Source of the DNA: Myxococcus virescens | GTDB lineage: Bacteria; Myxococcota; Myxococcia; Myxococcales; Myxococcaceae | DNA length: 64,000 nucleotides | Direction of reading: 5' to 3' | Assembly: GCF_900101905.1 (NCBI RefSeq) | Contig: NZ_FNAJ01000022.1 | Coordinates: 43,597-107,596 of the forward strand | In this document: positions 1-9,255 of the stretch, piece by piece | Layout of the letters: every line of letters begins with the position of its first letter | How positions within the stretch are numbered: the stretch's first letter is position 1 | Made by a program: the position numbers and the translations under genes | The notes under the pieces: model-generated | What the model saw: only the letters and a program-made list of their open reading frames with translations | Told to the model about the DNA's origin: nothing | Databases searched by the model: none

Positions 1-1
1 G

Positions 2-844
2 GCCTCCGACTTCGGCTACGGCCTGCACCTGATGCTGTGGGGACGGCAGAAGAAGCTGTCGCGCAAGGACCTGCAACAGGCGGTGGATGACGCCGTCGTC
101 TGGGGCGTGCTGGACGCGAAGGACGCGGCCACCGTCATCAGCGCCATGCAGGAGGACATGGGCAAACACCCCATCGAAACGCGGCTCGAGCTGAAGATGG
201 CGGATGACTCGTTCCGCGCCCTGGTGCCCCGCCTCCAGACGCTGGAGCTGTCCCGCTTCTCACGCGCCCTGGCCCGCGCGCTGCCCTGGAGCGAGCAGCT
301 TCCCCGCGCCTCCGCCGAGTTCCGGCGCGCGGTCTACGCCCCCATCTGGGAGGCCTACCTCCGCGAGGTGCAGGAGCAAGGCAGCCTCATGCTGAATGAC
401 TTGTCACCCAGCCGCGCCGCGCAGATCGCCAAGTGGTACTTCCAGAAGGACCCCACGGTGCGCGACCTGGGCAAGGACCTGCAGCTCATCGAAAGCGAGT
501 GGCGCCCGGGTGGCGGCAACTTCAGCTTCGCGGAGGTCATCTCGAAGAACCCCAACACGCTCATGCGGTGCCGGAACTTCGTGAGCGGCATGGTGCGCCT
601 GCGCCGCGCCATTGATGAACGCAAGGCCCCGGACGAGCTGCGCACCGTGTTCGGCGAGTTGGAGGGCATGTGGACCACCGGCTTCCACCTGCGCGCCGCG
701 GGCTCCCTGCTCTCGGACCTGGCGCAGTCCACGCCGCTAGGCCTCGCGGGCGTGGAGCGGACCCTCACCGTGCGGGTGGCGGACAGCGAGGAACAGGTCG
801 TGTTCTCCACCACGCGAGGCACCGGAAGCACCGGAGCCGCCTGA
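2..844 (+). CDS. C-terminal part of an unrecognised protein, 5' end outside window
   Basis: The reading frame is open from base 2, and the codons before the first internal ATG (base 32) read as plausible protein (ASDFGYGLHL), so the gene very probably starts upstream of the window. About 280 residues are visible. They are mostly predicted helical and charged, with no signal peptide, membrane segment or motif I recognise; the tail is low-complexity Gly/Ser/Thr. It converges on the next gene, with two stem-loops between them. I do not recognise a family and assign no function. Confidence is that this is a real coding region, from high-GC codon bias and length. Confidence 0.75.
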   Translation, partial: ASDFGYGLHLMLWGRQKKLSRKDLQQAVDDAVVWGVLDAKDAATVISAMQEDMGKHPIETRLELKMADDSFRALVPRLQTLELSRFSRALARALPWSEQLPRASAEFRRAVYAPIWEAYLREVQEQGSLMLNDLSPSRAAQIAKWYFQKDPTVRDLGKDLQLIESEWRPGGGNFSFAEVISKNPNTLMRCRNFVSGMVRLRRAIDERKAPDELRTVFGELEGMWTTGFHLRAAGSLLSDLAQSTPLGLAGVERTLTVRVADSEEQVVFSTTRGTGSTGAA

Positions 845-847
845 GCG

Positions 848-882
848 CGGCCCGAGCGGCCCGGGTGTCCGTGCTCGGGCCG
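848..882 (+). terminator. Stem-loop after the first gene
   Basis: Perfect 10-bp inverted repeat, CGGCCCGAGC (848-857) and GCTCGGGCCG (873-882), starting four bases after the stop codon. There is no T-run after the stem, so it is either a weak intrinsic terminator or an mRNA 3'-end stabiliser. Confidence 0.45.
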
Positions 883-909
883 AGAGGCCTGGCGGCGCAT
901 CACGCTCCT

Positions 910-935
910 GCGCGGCGGTACGGCCTCCGCCGCGC
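910..935 (-). terminator. Stem-loop after the GIDE-like gene
   Basis: Perfect 9-bp inverted repeat, GCGCGGCGG (910-918) and CCGCCGCGC (927-935) with an 8-base loop, just beyond the end of the minus-strand gene. No T-run follows. With the 848-882 hairpin it separates two convergent genes. Confidence 0.4.
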
Positions 936-938
936 GTC

Positions 939-1832
939 TCACAGCACCCGCGACAGGACGACGGCTGCGGCCATGGACAACACCCCGGCCGCCGCGAAGT
1001 GCCGCCAGGCCTGGCGCGCCAGCGTCCCACGGGTGGCCGGCGCCTGGGGGCCCAGCACCAACATCGCGGGGCCTCCCTCCCGACCGACCAGGGCGTAGCT
1101 GCCCTCGACAGGGCCCCTCCGAAGCTCACCCACCACGAGGCAGGATTCGCCCACCGCGCCCACGCGCTCCCAGGACAGGGCCTCCGGATGCGCCGTCTGA
1201 TACCAGGACACGGGCACCGCGCCTGGCAGGGCCTGGCACCGGCGGACCTCCACCGGGGCCATCAGCGACGCGGGCGAAAAGGACACCGAAGCACGGACGC
1301 GCTGGCCACGCAGCGCCAGCACGGGCGCATACGCGCGCTCATGGGACAACAGCGGCCCGCGCCGACCGTCCGCCGCCACCTCGCGCACCTCCGCGTCGAA
1401 GAAGACACACGGCACGCCACCGGGCGACGTCAACGTCGACTCCGCGTCCAAGATGCCGTGGTAGACGCCCCAGCCCGGGGACGCACCAGCACGCAGGGCC
1501 GCCACCGCTTCATCCAGCGGCACCGGCGCCGAACCCCGCAGCACGTTGGCCCGGGTCCGGGCCCAGGCGCCCCGCAGCGCCAGCCCCGCGGCCAGCACCA
1601 ACAGGACAGAGCCCATGGCCTTCACGGCCGTCTCCGAGGCCAACACCGCCCCGGTTCCCTGGACGTACCGCAGCACGACGAGCGACACCCCCGCCAGCAG
1701 TCCGAACCACAACAGGGGCACGCGGTAGGGACGGGACGTCACGTCCTTGCGCCCGTAGGCGAAGGCCGCCACCAACAGTCCCAACAGGCACGCCGCGTAG
1801 ACCGGCGCCAGTGCCATGCGCCACAGCTCCAT
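939..1832 (-). CDS. Membrane protein with GIDE/MULAN-like domain
   Basis: 297 residues when started at the ATG at 1832 (MELWRMALAP...), preceded by a purine-rich GGGGGAAGGG; upstream in-frame starts add an unconvincing N-terminus. Two hydrophobic segments near the N-terminus (about residues 5-25 and 38-58), another around 70-85 and a last one at the C-terminus, bracket a soluble domain. The soluble part has the pattern of the GIDE domain of mitochondrial E3 ligase MULAN and its bacterial relatives: a 'YHG.LDAESTLTSPGGVPCVFFDAEV' type strand set, split here as YHGILDAESTLTSP then GGVPCVFFDAEV. Bacterial members lack a RING finger and their role is unknown. A RING finger is absent here too. Family assignment is from pattern memory only. 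Confidence 0.6.
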   Translation of the reverse strand: MELWRMALAPVYAACLLGLLVAAFAYGRKDVTSRPYRVPLLWFGLLAGVSLVVLRYVQGTGAVLASETAVKAMGSVLLVLAAGLALRGAWARTRANVLRGSAPVPLDEAVAALRAGASPGWGVYHGILDAESTLTSPGGVPCVFFDAEVREVAADGRRGPLLSHERAYAPVLALRGQRVRASVSFSPASLMAPVEVRRCQALPGAVPVSWYQTAHPEALSWERVGAVGESCLVVGELRRGPVEGSYALVGREGGPAMLVLGPQAPATRGTLARQAWRHFAAAGVLSMAAAVVLSRVL

Positions 1833-1936
1833 CCCTTCCCCCTGAAGGCTCGGCATGGACGCCCGCGAGGCGGAACATGCCGAGAGCAAGGTGGGGATGG
1901 GGCGGCGTCCGCGCAAGCCTTCGCCTGCCGCGCGGG

Positions 1937-4186
1937 CTACTCGGGGCTGGCGGCGACGCGGCGGACGGGCCGGGGCATCAGGTGTCCCCGGACCTTCAAG
2001 TCATCGAACGAGCAGGACAGGTTGCGGCAGCCCAGGGCCACCTTGCCCACGCGGTCCTCCAGGCCCACCAGCAGCTTGCGGGCGAAGCGCTCGTTGTTGA
2101 GGAACGCCTCCACCAGCACGCCCGAGCTGTTCCGGCGCATCTGCAGTCGCACCTGGTAGGGGCCGTGGGCCGGCAGCGGCATCTCGTCCTCGACGAGCGC
2201 CTCCGTGTCCTGCGCGCTGTTCCCCACCACCTCGCGCCCGTCCGGCATGAAGTAGCGCCACGACAGCCGCATGCCCACTTCCGGAATGGCGAACGCGGAG
2301 ACCTGCAAGTCCCTGATGCGGAACGCCAGCTCGCCATAGTGCTGCGCATCCGCTTCCAGCGCGTACTCCGGCCCCAGCTGCGTTACGTCCATCAGCACTT
2401 CGGCCGTGAAATCGTTGGACGAGAAGTAGCGCTGCGCGATGTACGCGCGCGGAATCAGCCGCCGCCCGTTGGTCTCCTTGCCCGCCTGCAAGGCCTGGAG
2501 CTCCCCATCCACCAGCCGCCATTGGCCACTGTGGACGTTGACCTCCTCGTTGCCCTCGTTGAAGCCCAGCTCCAGGCGCGAAGTGCCCCCGGCCTTGGCG
2601 GGCGCCGCGAAGGAGAGCGATGAGAAGACCTCGCCGTAGGTGTTCGGCGGCAGCACCCGGTTGCCAGGCTTCACCTGGATACCCTTCGTGCCGATGATGA
2701 CGCGCCGGTCGTCGCCCAGGTGGAGGCTCACCGGCCCCACGAACCACCGGACCGCGAAGCCCAGCAGCGCCAGCCCACCCACCACCGACAGGCCACCGCG
2801 CACGCGCCGCCAGCCCGAACGGAGCTGACGCGACAGCCCGGTCTGCCGCCCCGGCCGTACCGACCGCGCGGCCGCGGGCACCATGCGCCCGTCCAGGTCG
2901 CTCTGCGGGATGCCCGGCGCGGAGCTGGTGGAAATCATCGCCTCCAGCGCGGCGCACAGCTCGCTGGCCTTCTCGTAGCGCGCGGCCGGGTCCTGCTCCA
3001 ACAGGCGGTCCACCACCGGGTCCACGCGCGGGTCCAGGCCCGGCACCTTCGAGGAGGGCAGCTTGAAGCGGCCCAGCGGCAGCTCCCCGGTGAGCACCTC
3101 GTAGAGGATGACGCCCAGCGAGAAGAGGTCCGCGCGCCCGTCCACGTTCTTCGCGTCCCGGCGCTGCTCGGGAGCCATGTAGTTCAGCGTGCCCATGGCC
3201 ACCGACGTCGCGGTGAGCTGCAGGCGCGAGTCCGGCGCGCGGATGCCCGCGAGGCCGAAGTCCGCCACCTTCACGTGCCCCCGCCCGTCCAGCAGGATGT
3301 TCTCCGGCTTCAGGTCGCGGTGGATGATGCCCTTGTCGTGCGCGCACTCGATGGCGCGCGCCACCGCCAGGAGGAGCTTGATGCCCTTCTCCGGCGCGAG
3401 CCCGGCCGACATCGCCTCGCGCAGCGAGCGGCCTTCCACATACTCCATGACGAAGTAGTAGTGCTCGCCCGCGACGCCCCGGTCGATGATCTGGATGATG
3501 TGCGGGTGGTTGAGCGCCGCCAGCGCCGTGGCTTCCTTCTCGAAGCGCGTGACGAACTCCGGGTCCTTCGCCAGCCGCGGCGGCAACAGCTTCACCGCCA
3601 CCGTGCGCCCCAGCGACTGCTGCCGCGCGAGCCACACCTCGCCCATGCCGCCGCGCCCGAGCAGCTCCAGCAGCTCCAAGCCCGGCAGGTCCACCTTGCC
3701 CGTGCCCACGAAGGTGCTGTCCTCGTGCGCGTTCAGCGCCGAGTGCGCAGTGTCCGAGCCCGTCTTCGCGGACGAGCGCACCAAGGTCTGGTCCACTGAC
3801 GCGTCCGAAGCGCCGTTGCTGGAAGGCAGGGCCACACCGCTGGTCCCTGGCGCCGCCACGCCTGGCAGCCCGTTCACGCCGCCGGGAGGCGCGGAGCGCA
3901 CGGACTCCGGAGCACGCGAAAGGGAGATGTCGATGCCCGGCTCCGGCTCCGGCTCCGCGTGAGGAACCACGGTCACCACGCCGGAGGTCCCATGGGCCGG
4001 AGGGCGCTGCTCCTGGATGCCGCTGCCCGTGGGCACCATCGTGTTGCGCGCCACCTCGGCGGCCACGTCACCCCGGCGGGCCTCGAACCGGATGCCGCAG
4101 CGGCACTGGACACGCTGGCCGCTCACGTAGACGCGGATGTCGTGTGGATGGCCGCAGTTGGGGCAGGCCTGCGTCGTCGGGCTCAT
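1937..4186 (-). CDS. Transmembrane Ser/Thr protein kinase with N-terminal zinc ribbon
   Basis: Eukaryotic-like protein kinase of 749 residues. A CxxC...CxC zinc ribbon (C8, C11, C28, C30) opens the protein, followed by a Pro/Ser-rich linker to about 165. The kinase domain spans about 170-430: glycine loop LGRGGMGEVW, Lys199 in AVKLL, HRD at 289-291, DFG at 309-311 and a GTLNYMAPEQ activation segment, so all catalytic residues are present. One membrane helix (about 455-475) separates it from an extracytoplasmic domain of about 270 residues that I cannot name. Its ATG overlaps the stop of the upstream cyclase gene (ATGA, 4183-4186), so the two are translationally coupled and probably act in one signalling path; the cyclase FHA domain is a natural reader of the kinase's phosphothreonines (inference). 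Confidence 0.95.
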   Translation of the reverse strand: MSPTTQACPNCGHPHDIRVYVSGQRVQCRCGIRFEARRGDVAAEVARNTMVPTGSGIQEQRPPAHGTSGVVTVVPHAEPEPEPGIDISLSRAPESVRSAPPGGVNGLPGVAAPGTSGVALPSSNGASDASVDQTLVRSSAKTGSDTAHSALNAHEDSTFVGTGKVDLPGLELLELLGRGGMGEVWLARQQSLGRTVAVKLLPPRLAKDPEFVTRFEKEATALAALNHPHIIQIIDRGVAGEHYYFVMEYVEGRSLREAMSAGLAPEKGIKLLLAVARAIECAHDKGIIHRDLKPENILLDGRGHVKVADFGLAGIRAPDSRLQLTATSVAMGTLNYMAPEQRRDAKNVDGRADLFSLGVILYEVLTGELPLGRFKLPSSKVPGLDPRVDPVVDRLLEQDPAARYEKASELCAALEAMISTSSAPGIPQSDLDGRMVPAAARSVRPGRQTGLSRQLRSGWRRVRGGLSVVGGLALLGFAVRWFVGPVSLHLGDDRRVIIGTKGIQVKPGNRVLPPNTYGEVFSSLSFAAPAKAGGTSRLELGFNEGNEEVNVHSGQWRLVDGELQALQAGKETNGRRLIPRAYIAQRYFSSNDFTAEVLMDVTQLGPEYALEADAQHYGELAFRIRDLQVSAFAIPEVGMRLSWRYFMPDGREVVGNSAQDTEALVEDEMPLPAHGPYQVRLQMRRNSSGVLVEAFLNNERFARKLLVGLEDRVGKVALGCRNLSCSFDDLKVRGHLMPRPVRRVAASPE

Positions 4187-5916
4187 GCGCGGCGAGAGGT
4201 GGAAGCGGCGGTGGTGTATTCCAGCCCGTGGACGCGGTAGGTCGGCACGGCCTTCTCCTTGCCCTTCACCTGGAGGGCCGGCAGCCCCTCCACGTCGAAG
4301 CCGGCGCCCGCCCTGCGCACCGTGGACTCGGAGGCCAGCACCTCACCGCTCTTCGCCATGCCACACAGGCGCGAAGCCGTGTTCACCGTGTCGCCAATGG
4401 CGGTGAACTCGTGGCGCTCGGCGCTGCCCATGTAGCCGACAACGGCCTGCCCGGTGTTCACCCCGATGCCGACCTCGATGGGCTGCTTGCCCGCGGCCAC
4501 GCGGCGGCGGTTCAGCTCATGCACGGCGTCCTGCATCTCCAAGGCGGCCCGAAGCGCGCGGGCGGCATCGTCCGGGTGCGACAGCGGCGGCCCCCAGACG
4601 GCCATGACACAGTCCCCAATGAACTTGTCCAGGTTCCCCTCGTGGCGGAACACCACCCCGGCCATGGCGGTGAAGAATGCGTTGAGCATGTCTACCACCT
4701 CTTGCGGAGAATCGTTCTCCGAGATGGTGGTGAACCCGCGGATGTCCGCGAAGAGGCAGCTCACCTCCGCCAGCCGGCTCTGCGCCAGGTCCTCCGTCTC
4801 ACCGGCGATCACCGCGTCGGCGACGGCCTTGGACAGGAAGCGGCTGAGCTCCGCGCGCGTCACGGCCTCGGCGCGGATCTGCTCGGCCAGCACCGCGTTC
4901 TCCAGCGCGATGCTCGCCTGCGAGGCGATGCCGGAGAGGATGGTCAGGTCCTTCTCCGAGAAGGCGTTGATCTGCTGCCGGCTGTCCAGGAAGAGCACCG
5001 CCTGAATCTTCCCGTTCACCTTCAGCGGCACCGCCATGGCGGACCGGATGCCCTGCGCGACGATGCTCTCCGCCGCGGAGAAGCGCTCGTCGATGATGGC
5101 GTCCGCCGTCAGCACCGCCTTGCCCGTCTCCACCACGCGCTTGAGCACGGTGTCGGACAGCATGACGTTGACGGCCTTGTCGGAGCGGTGGTGCACCGCC
5201 GACGGGATGAACTCGCCGTCCGCGGCCACCTTCAGGATGACGCCGTGGTCCGCGGCCAGCAGTTGGAAGGCCACCTTGAGGATCTGCTCGAAGAGCCCCG
5301 TCTGGCTGCCCTGCAGGCTCACCTGGCGGTGGAACTCATGGGCGATGCGCAGCTTCTCGTAGTCGCGGCGCAGCGCCTCCACGTCCGACACCTGCTCGGC
5401 GGGCCGGAAGTTCTGCGGCACCTGGTCCATCTGGGCCAGGAACGCCGGCATGGAGATGGACTGCGCCACCACCGTCACGCCCGGCGCGGTGGGCGCGGTG
5501 GCCTGCGCCACCGGCTCGCCGCTGTGGAAGATGAGCCGCGAGGCGCCCAGGGAGATTTCATCCCCGTCGCGCAGCTTGAGCTCCTTCACCCGGCGGCCAT
5601 TCACGAAGGTACCGTTGGACGAGCCCAGGTCCTTGAGGATGAAGTCCTTGCCCACGCGCTCGATGACCGCGTGTTCCTTGGAGACCTCCCGGTCCACCAG
5701 CCGCAATGTGTTGGACGGATGCCGGCCCAGGGACGTCGCCGGCCCCAGGGGAAACTCTCCGAGCGTGCCATCCGCGAAGCGCCCTGTCAGTCGGGGGCCG
5801 CGAATCTGCCCGGGTTTGGGAGCGAACGGGACGGGGGACTGGCTCACGCGGAAATCCTCACCGGCCCGGACACTACCAGAGGCCATCGGCACCGGGGAAC
5901 GCTCGGAAATCACCAC
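4183..5916 (-). CDS. FHA-GAF-adenylate/guanylate cyclase (class III)
   Basis: 577 residues. FHA domain about 45-115, with the phosphopeptide-binding signature GSSNGTFVNG. GAF domain about 195-345. Class III nucleotidyl cyclase domain about 385-550, with metal-binding Asp residues in LFADIRGFT and FIGDCVMAVWG and the GDTVNTASRL signature. It should make cAMP (or cGMP) in response to a small ligand or phosphoprotein bound by GAF/FHA. No membrane segment. The first codon is GTG at 5916; an ATG at 5886 (MASGS...) is a credible alternative and neither has a strong ribosome site. The stop overlaps the kinase start by 4 bases. Related FHA/GAF cyclases are typical of myxobacteria. Confidence 0.92.
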   Translation of the reverse strand: MVISERSPVPMASGSVRAGEDFRVSQSPVPFAPKPGQIRGPRLTGRFADGTLGEFPLGPATSLGRHPSNTLRLVDREVSKEHAVIERVGKDFILKDLGSSNGTFVNGRRVKELKLRDGDEISLGASRLIFHSGEPVAQATAPTAPGVTVVAQSISMPAFLAQMDQVPQNFRPAEQVSDVEALRRDYEKLRIAHEFHRQVSLQGSQTGLFEQILKVAFQLLAADHGVILKVAADGEFIPSAVHHRSDKAVNVMLSDTVLKRVVETGKAVLTADAIIDERFSAAESIVAQGIRSAMAVPLKVNGKIQAVLFLDSRQQINAFSEKDLTILSGIASQASIALENAVLAEQIRAEAVTRAELSRFLSKAVADAVIAGETEDLAQSRLAEVSCLFADIRGFTTISENDSPQEVVDMLNAFFTAMAGVVFRHEGNLDKFIGDCVMAVWGPPLSHPDDAARALRAALEMQDAVHELNRRRVAAGKQPIEVGIGVNTGQAVVGYMGSAERHEFTAIGDTVNTASRLCGMAKSGEVLASESTVRRAGAGFDVEGLPALQVKGKEKAVPTYRVHGLEYTTAASTSRRA

Positions 5917-5954
5917 TGCACGGCCGAGCAGCGTCCGCCTGGCGGGACGGCTCC

Positions 5955-6866
5955 TCAGCGACCGGCTGCCGGCTTCCTGTCCGAACCGCCCGCCCGGATG
6001 GCCAGGCCCACCGAAGGCATCACCGTAACGCCCCCCAGGTTCCGCTCCATCCCGAAGAGCTGCGGCCTGCTCCGGAAGTAGCCCCCCGTCACCTCGGCGA
6101 AGAGGTGGACGTACCGGTAGCCCACGGCGATTCCCAGCGTGGAGCCCACGAAGTGGCTGCCCACCGTCGCGGGAAGCCTCGCGTCGAAGCCCGACACTGG
6201 CTTCCCCTGCTGGGAGTAGTCCACCAGCCGCGCGTCCAGCCGGGTGCGGCTGTAGATGTACTTGGGCGCCGCGTAGAGCTTGAAGACGTCCCCCCAGTCC
6301 GCGCTGAGGTACAGGGGCACCTCCACGTCGTAGCGGCTGAAGTCGTTCATCTCCACCACCTCCAGCACGTCCAGGGCCGGACTGCTGAAGAAGTGCTTGG
6401 ACACCCCCACCCCCAGGGCCATGTCGAAGGAGCGCTGGCCCAGCTCCAGATAGCGGCCCACCTCATCTCCGCCGTGGGCCAGTTGGAACTTCAGGTCCCC
6501 GCGCAGGGAGATGCCGCTGTAGCGCAGGCCCACGTCCAGCCGGTCCACCACCCCCACCCGGACCATCAGCTCCGGGTTGACGCCCGGCGGGGCCACCATC
6601 AGCGCCACGCCCGCCGTCAGCAGCTCCTGCTGGTCCTCCTCGCTCAGCGAGTAGGGGCGGTCATTCACCACCGCGTCCCGGGCCGCCTCCCCCTGCTCGA
6701 TGCCGGCGTCCACCACCCGGACCAGGGCCCCCACCGGGACGAAGGCCCCCATCCCGCCCGTCACCTGGACCTGCCCTGGCGCCAGCGTCCGGGCCGTCTG
6801 CTGCGTGGACAGCGTGGAGGCACACCCCGGAGTCAGGGCCAGGATCAACAGGGGAAGAATTCGCAT
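5955..6866 (-). CDS. Outer-membrane-type lipoprotein, unknown function
   Basis: 303 residues. N-terminus MRILPLLILALTPGC is a lipoprotein-like signal with a loose lipobox (TPGC, Cys15), suggesting export. The remainder is rich in alternating aromatic/polar strands (for example DVGLRYSGISLRGDLKFQLA) and closes with GGVTVMPSVGLAIRAG, the style of a beta-barrel outer-membrane protein, with no recognised enzyme motif. It is divergent from truD across a 70-base gap, and lies 38 bases upstream of the cyclase gene on the same strand, so co-transcription is possible. The family is unknown to me. Confidence 0.75.
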   Translation of the reverse strand: MRILPLLILALTPGCASTLSTQQTARTLAPGQVQVTGGMGAFVPVGALVRVVDAGIEQGEAARDAVVNDRPYSLSEEDQQELLTAGVALMVAPPGVNPELMVRVGVVDRLDVGLRYSGISLRGDLKFQLAHGGDEVGRYLELGQRSFDMALGVGVSKHFFSSPALDVLEVVEMNDFSRYDVEVPLYLSADWGDVFKLYAAPKYIYSRTRLDARLVDYSQQGKPVSGFDARLPATVGSHFVGSTLGIAVGYRYVHLFAEVTGGYFRSRPQLFGMERNLGGVTVMPSVGLAIRAGGSDRKPAAGR

Positions 6867-6936
6867 GAAAAGTCACGTTATCCCCTTTCTGGCGCAGATG
6901 CTTCATTCCGGGGCGCCGCGCTGGTAAGGGGGCGCC

Positions 6937-8574
6937 GTGCGAATCAAACAAAAGCCCGAGGACTTCTCCGTCAAGGAGTCATACCGTTTCGACGAAGTCG
7001 ACTCGGGACGTCACCGCGTCTACCTGATGGACAAGCAGAAGCTGTCCACCTTCGACGCCGTGACCCGGCTGCGGGATGCGTTCGGGCTCAAGCCCGGCGC
7101 CATCAGCTACTGCGGCCTCAAGGACAAGCAGGGCCGGACCGAGCAGATCATCGCGGTGGACGGCGCCGACGTGGACATGCAGGAGCCCGACCTGCGGCTG
7201 AAGTACCTGGGCCGCACGGACAAGCCGCTGTCCGCCGCCAACATCACCTCCAACCGCTTCTCCGTCACGGTGCGCGCGCTCCAGCCGGAGTCGCTGGGGC
7301 CCCTCAACGTGGCCGCCGCCGAGGTCAACCGCCTGGGCGTCATCAACTACTTCGACAGCCAGCGCTTCGGCTCGCTGAAGCACGGCCAGGGCTTCATCGC
7401 CAAGGACCTCATCCGGGGCGACTTCGAGGCCGCGCTGCACAACTACATGGCCAAGCCGTCCGAGCTGGACCGGACGGAGGACGCCAAGATCAAGGCCTTC
7501 TGGAAGGAGAACTGGGGCCGCTGGGACGCCCGCGTCCCCTACGAGGGCACGCGCAAGTACCACCGCGTCCTCAAGTCCCTGCGCGATCAGCCGGGTGACT
7601 ACCTGCGCGCCTTCATGCAGATCGACGCGGACTACCGCGCGATGCTGATCTTCACCTACCAGAGCTTCCTCTGGAACGAGGGTGTGCGGCGCTACCTCCA
7701 GCTGATGCTGCCGCGCGAGCACCTCTTCCCCATGCGCTACCAGGCCGGCACGCTGCTGTTCCACCGCGAAGCCAGCCCGGAGGTGCTCCGCACGCTGCGT
7801 GACGCCTCCTTCCCCCTGCTCGCGCCGAACTCGACGTTCAGCGACCCGAAGGTGGAGGAGGCCGTGCGCTGGGTGCTGGGCCGCGAGAAGCTCCAGCTGT
7901 CGGACCTGCAGGTCCCCGGCGCCGAGCGCAGGCTCTACTTCAAGCACGAGGAGCGGCCCCTGCTGTCGTTCCCGCACAAGCTCGTCGTGGGCCGCACGCA
8001 GGCGGACGAGCTCAACCGCGACGACATCAAGGTCAACATCGCCTTCACCCTGCCGCCTGGCGCCTACGCCACCCTGGTCATCAAGCGGCTGTTCCACTTC
8101 GAGTACGCCGAGGACAGCGCGGAGACCATCCGCGCCTCGCAGCGGCCGAAGCTGGCGGAGGCCGAAGCCGCCGCCGCCGCGCACGAGCCCTCCAGCCGCC
8201 GGGGCCCGCCCCGCCGGGACGCGGACGGCGCGCGCGCCTCGAGCCGTGGCGCTCCGGGCACGGACACCCGCCGCCGTTCGTCCGGAGACCGCGACACGCG
8301 CGCGCCCGCCGGCAGCCGCGATGCCCGGGGCGCTGGCGCTCCGGGCCGCCGCCGCGCCGGTCCGCGTGAGGTGGAGCTCCTGGAGCCCGCCTCGGGCCGC
8401 GCCCGCACCCTGGCCGCCAAGGCCCCCGCGCCTGCCAAGGCCGCGGAGCCCGCCGCGCCGCTGGGCTTCCGTGAGCGGCAGCGCCAGCGCAAGGACGCCC
8501 GCTCGGCCGCGCGCGCGGAGACCGAGGCCAAACGTGCAGCCAAGGCCAAGCCCGCGAAATCACGGAAGAAATAG
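6937..8574 (+). CDS. truD: tRNA pseudouridine(13) synthase with long basic C-terminal tail
   Basis: TruD converts U13 of certain tRNAs to pseudouridine. The protein opens MRIKQKPEDFSVKE and carries the family signature GLKDKQGRTEQ, with catalytic Asp63; the following core, including NYFDSQRFGS, extends to about residue 395. GTG start at 6937 follows TAAGGGGG. The family is usually about 350-400 residues; here a further 150 residues of Ala/Arg/Pro/Lys-rich low complexity follow (RRGPPRRD, RRRSSGDRD), ending in an Ala-Lys-rich segment. The tail looks like a disordered RNA-binding extension such as those on DEAD-box helicases (inference). Followed by the sigma-factor gene after a short gap. Confidence 0.93.
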   Translation: MRIKQKPEDFSVKESYRFDEVDSGRHRVYLMDKQKLSTFDAVTRLRDAFGLKPGAISYCGLKDKQGRTEQIIAVDGADVDMQEPDLRLKYLGRTDKPLSAANITSNRFSVTVRALQPESLGPLNVAAAEVNRLGVINYFDSQRFGSLKHGQGFIAKDLIRGDFEAALHNYMAKPSELDRTEDAKIKAFWKENWGRWDARVPYEGTRKYHRVLKSLRDQPGDYLRAFMQIDADYRAMLIFTYQSFLWNEGVRRYLQLMLPREHLFPMRYQAGTLLFHREASPEVLRTLRDASFPLLAPNSTFSDPKVEEAVRWVLGREKLQLSDLQVPGAERRLYFKHEERPLLSFPHKLVVGRTQADELNRDDIKVNIAFTLPPGAYATLVIKRLFHFEYAEDSAETIRASQRPKLAEAEAAAAAHEPSSRRGPPRRDADGARASSRGAPGTDTRRRSSGDRDTRAPAGSRDARGAGAPGRRRAGPREVELLEPASGRARTLAAKAPAPAKAAEPAAPLGFRERQRQRKDARSAARAETEAKRAAKAKPAKSRKK

Positions 8575-8679
8575 AGATGTATCTCCCGGATGCAATGGGC
8601 GGACGGGCGCGCCGTAGACCCAGGTGTGAACGCTCTTGCCCTCGACGACGCTCCCGGGACGCTCGCCCATGCCATCGGG

Positions 8680-9255
8680 ATGCTGATGGCTGACGAAGCC
8701 CCTCCGCTTCCCTGGAAAGCGGACGTGCAGGCCGCCCGCCGGGGTGACCCGTCCGCTTTCGAGGCCTTGGTTCGCAGCGTGCAGCGCCCGGTCTACGGCC
8801 TGGCGCTGCGGCTGCTCCAGAGCGAGGCCGAGGCCGCGGAGGTGGCGCAGGAAGCGCTGCTTCGCGCCTACCAGAACCTCCACCGCTACGACGACGCGCG
8901 CCCGTTCGACCTGTGGGTGCTCGCCATCACCCGCAACCTCTGCCTGGACCTGCTCCGCCGCCGCACCAAGGTGCGCACCGAGGAGCTGGAGCCCATGAAG
9001 GAGGTGCTCCCCAGCGGCGAGGCGTCGCAGGAGGAAGGCGCCATCGCCCGCGAGGAGCGGCAGTCGCTGGAGGAGGCCATGGCCACCCTGTCCGTGGAGG
9101 ACCGGGAGGTGCTCGCCCTCTATTACGTCCAGAAGCGCACGACGAAGGAGATCGCCCAGATCATGGGCTGTGCGCCTGGCACCATCATGGCCCGGCTCTT
9201 CCGGGCCCGTGAGAAGCTGCGCAAGAAGATGACGGCCGAGGAGGCTCCACGATGA
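8680..9255 (+). CDS. ECF-type RNA polymerase sigma factor
   Basis: 191 residues from the ATG at 8680 (a second ATG at 8686 is equally possible; a longer frame from 8590 starts with non-conserved sequence). Region 2 (about 20-85) includes DPSAFEALVRSV and the helix ending FDLWVLAITRNLCLDLLRRR; region 4 (about 130-185) has LSVEDREVLALYYV and the helix-turn-helix TTKEIAQIMGCAPGTIMARL. Small size and absence of region 1.1/3 place it in the ECF group. The stop overlaps the next gene by ATGA, and that gene encodes a zinc-binding anti-sigma-like membrane protein, so activity is probably released by an envelope signal. The third gene is likely its effector or target. Confidence 0.95.
   Translation: MLMADEAPPLPWKADVQAARRGDPSAFEALVRSVQRPVYGLALRLLQSEAEAAEVAQEALLRAYQNLHRYDDARPFDLWVLAITRNLCLDLLRRRTKVRTEELEPMKEVLPSGEASQEEGAIAREERQSLEEAMATLSVEDREVLALYYVQKRTTKEIAQIMGCAPGTIMARLFRAREKLRKKMTAEEAPR

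Noticed and set aside
4144..6081. Long open frame on the strand opposite the kinase and cyclase
   Set aside because: A high-GC third-position shadow: it encodes His/Arg/Gly-rich low-complexity sequence with no motif, whereas the minus strand holds complete domains.
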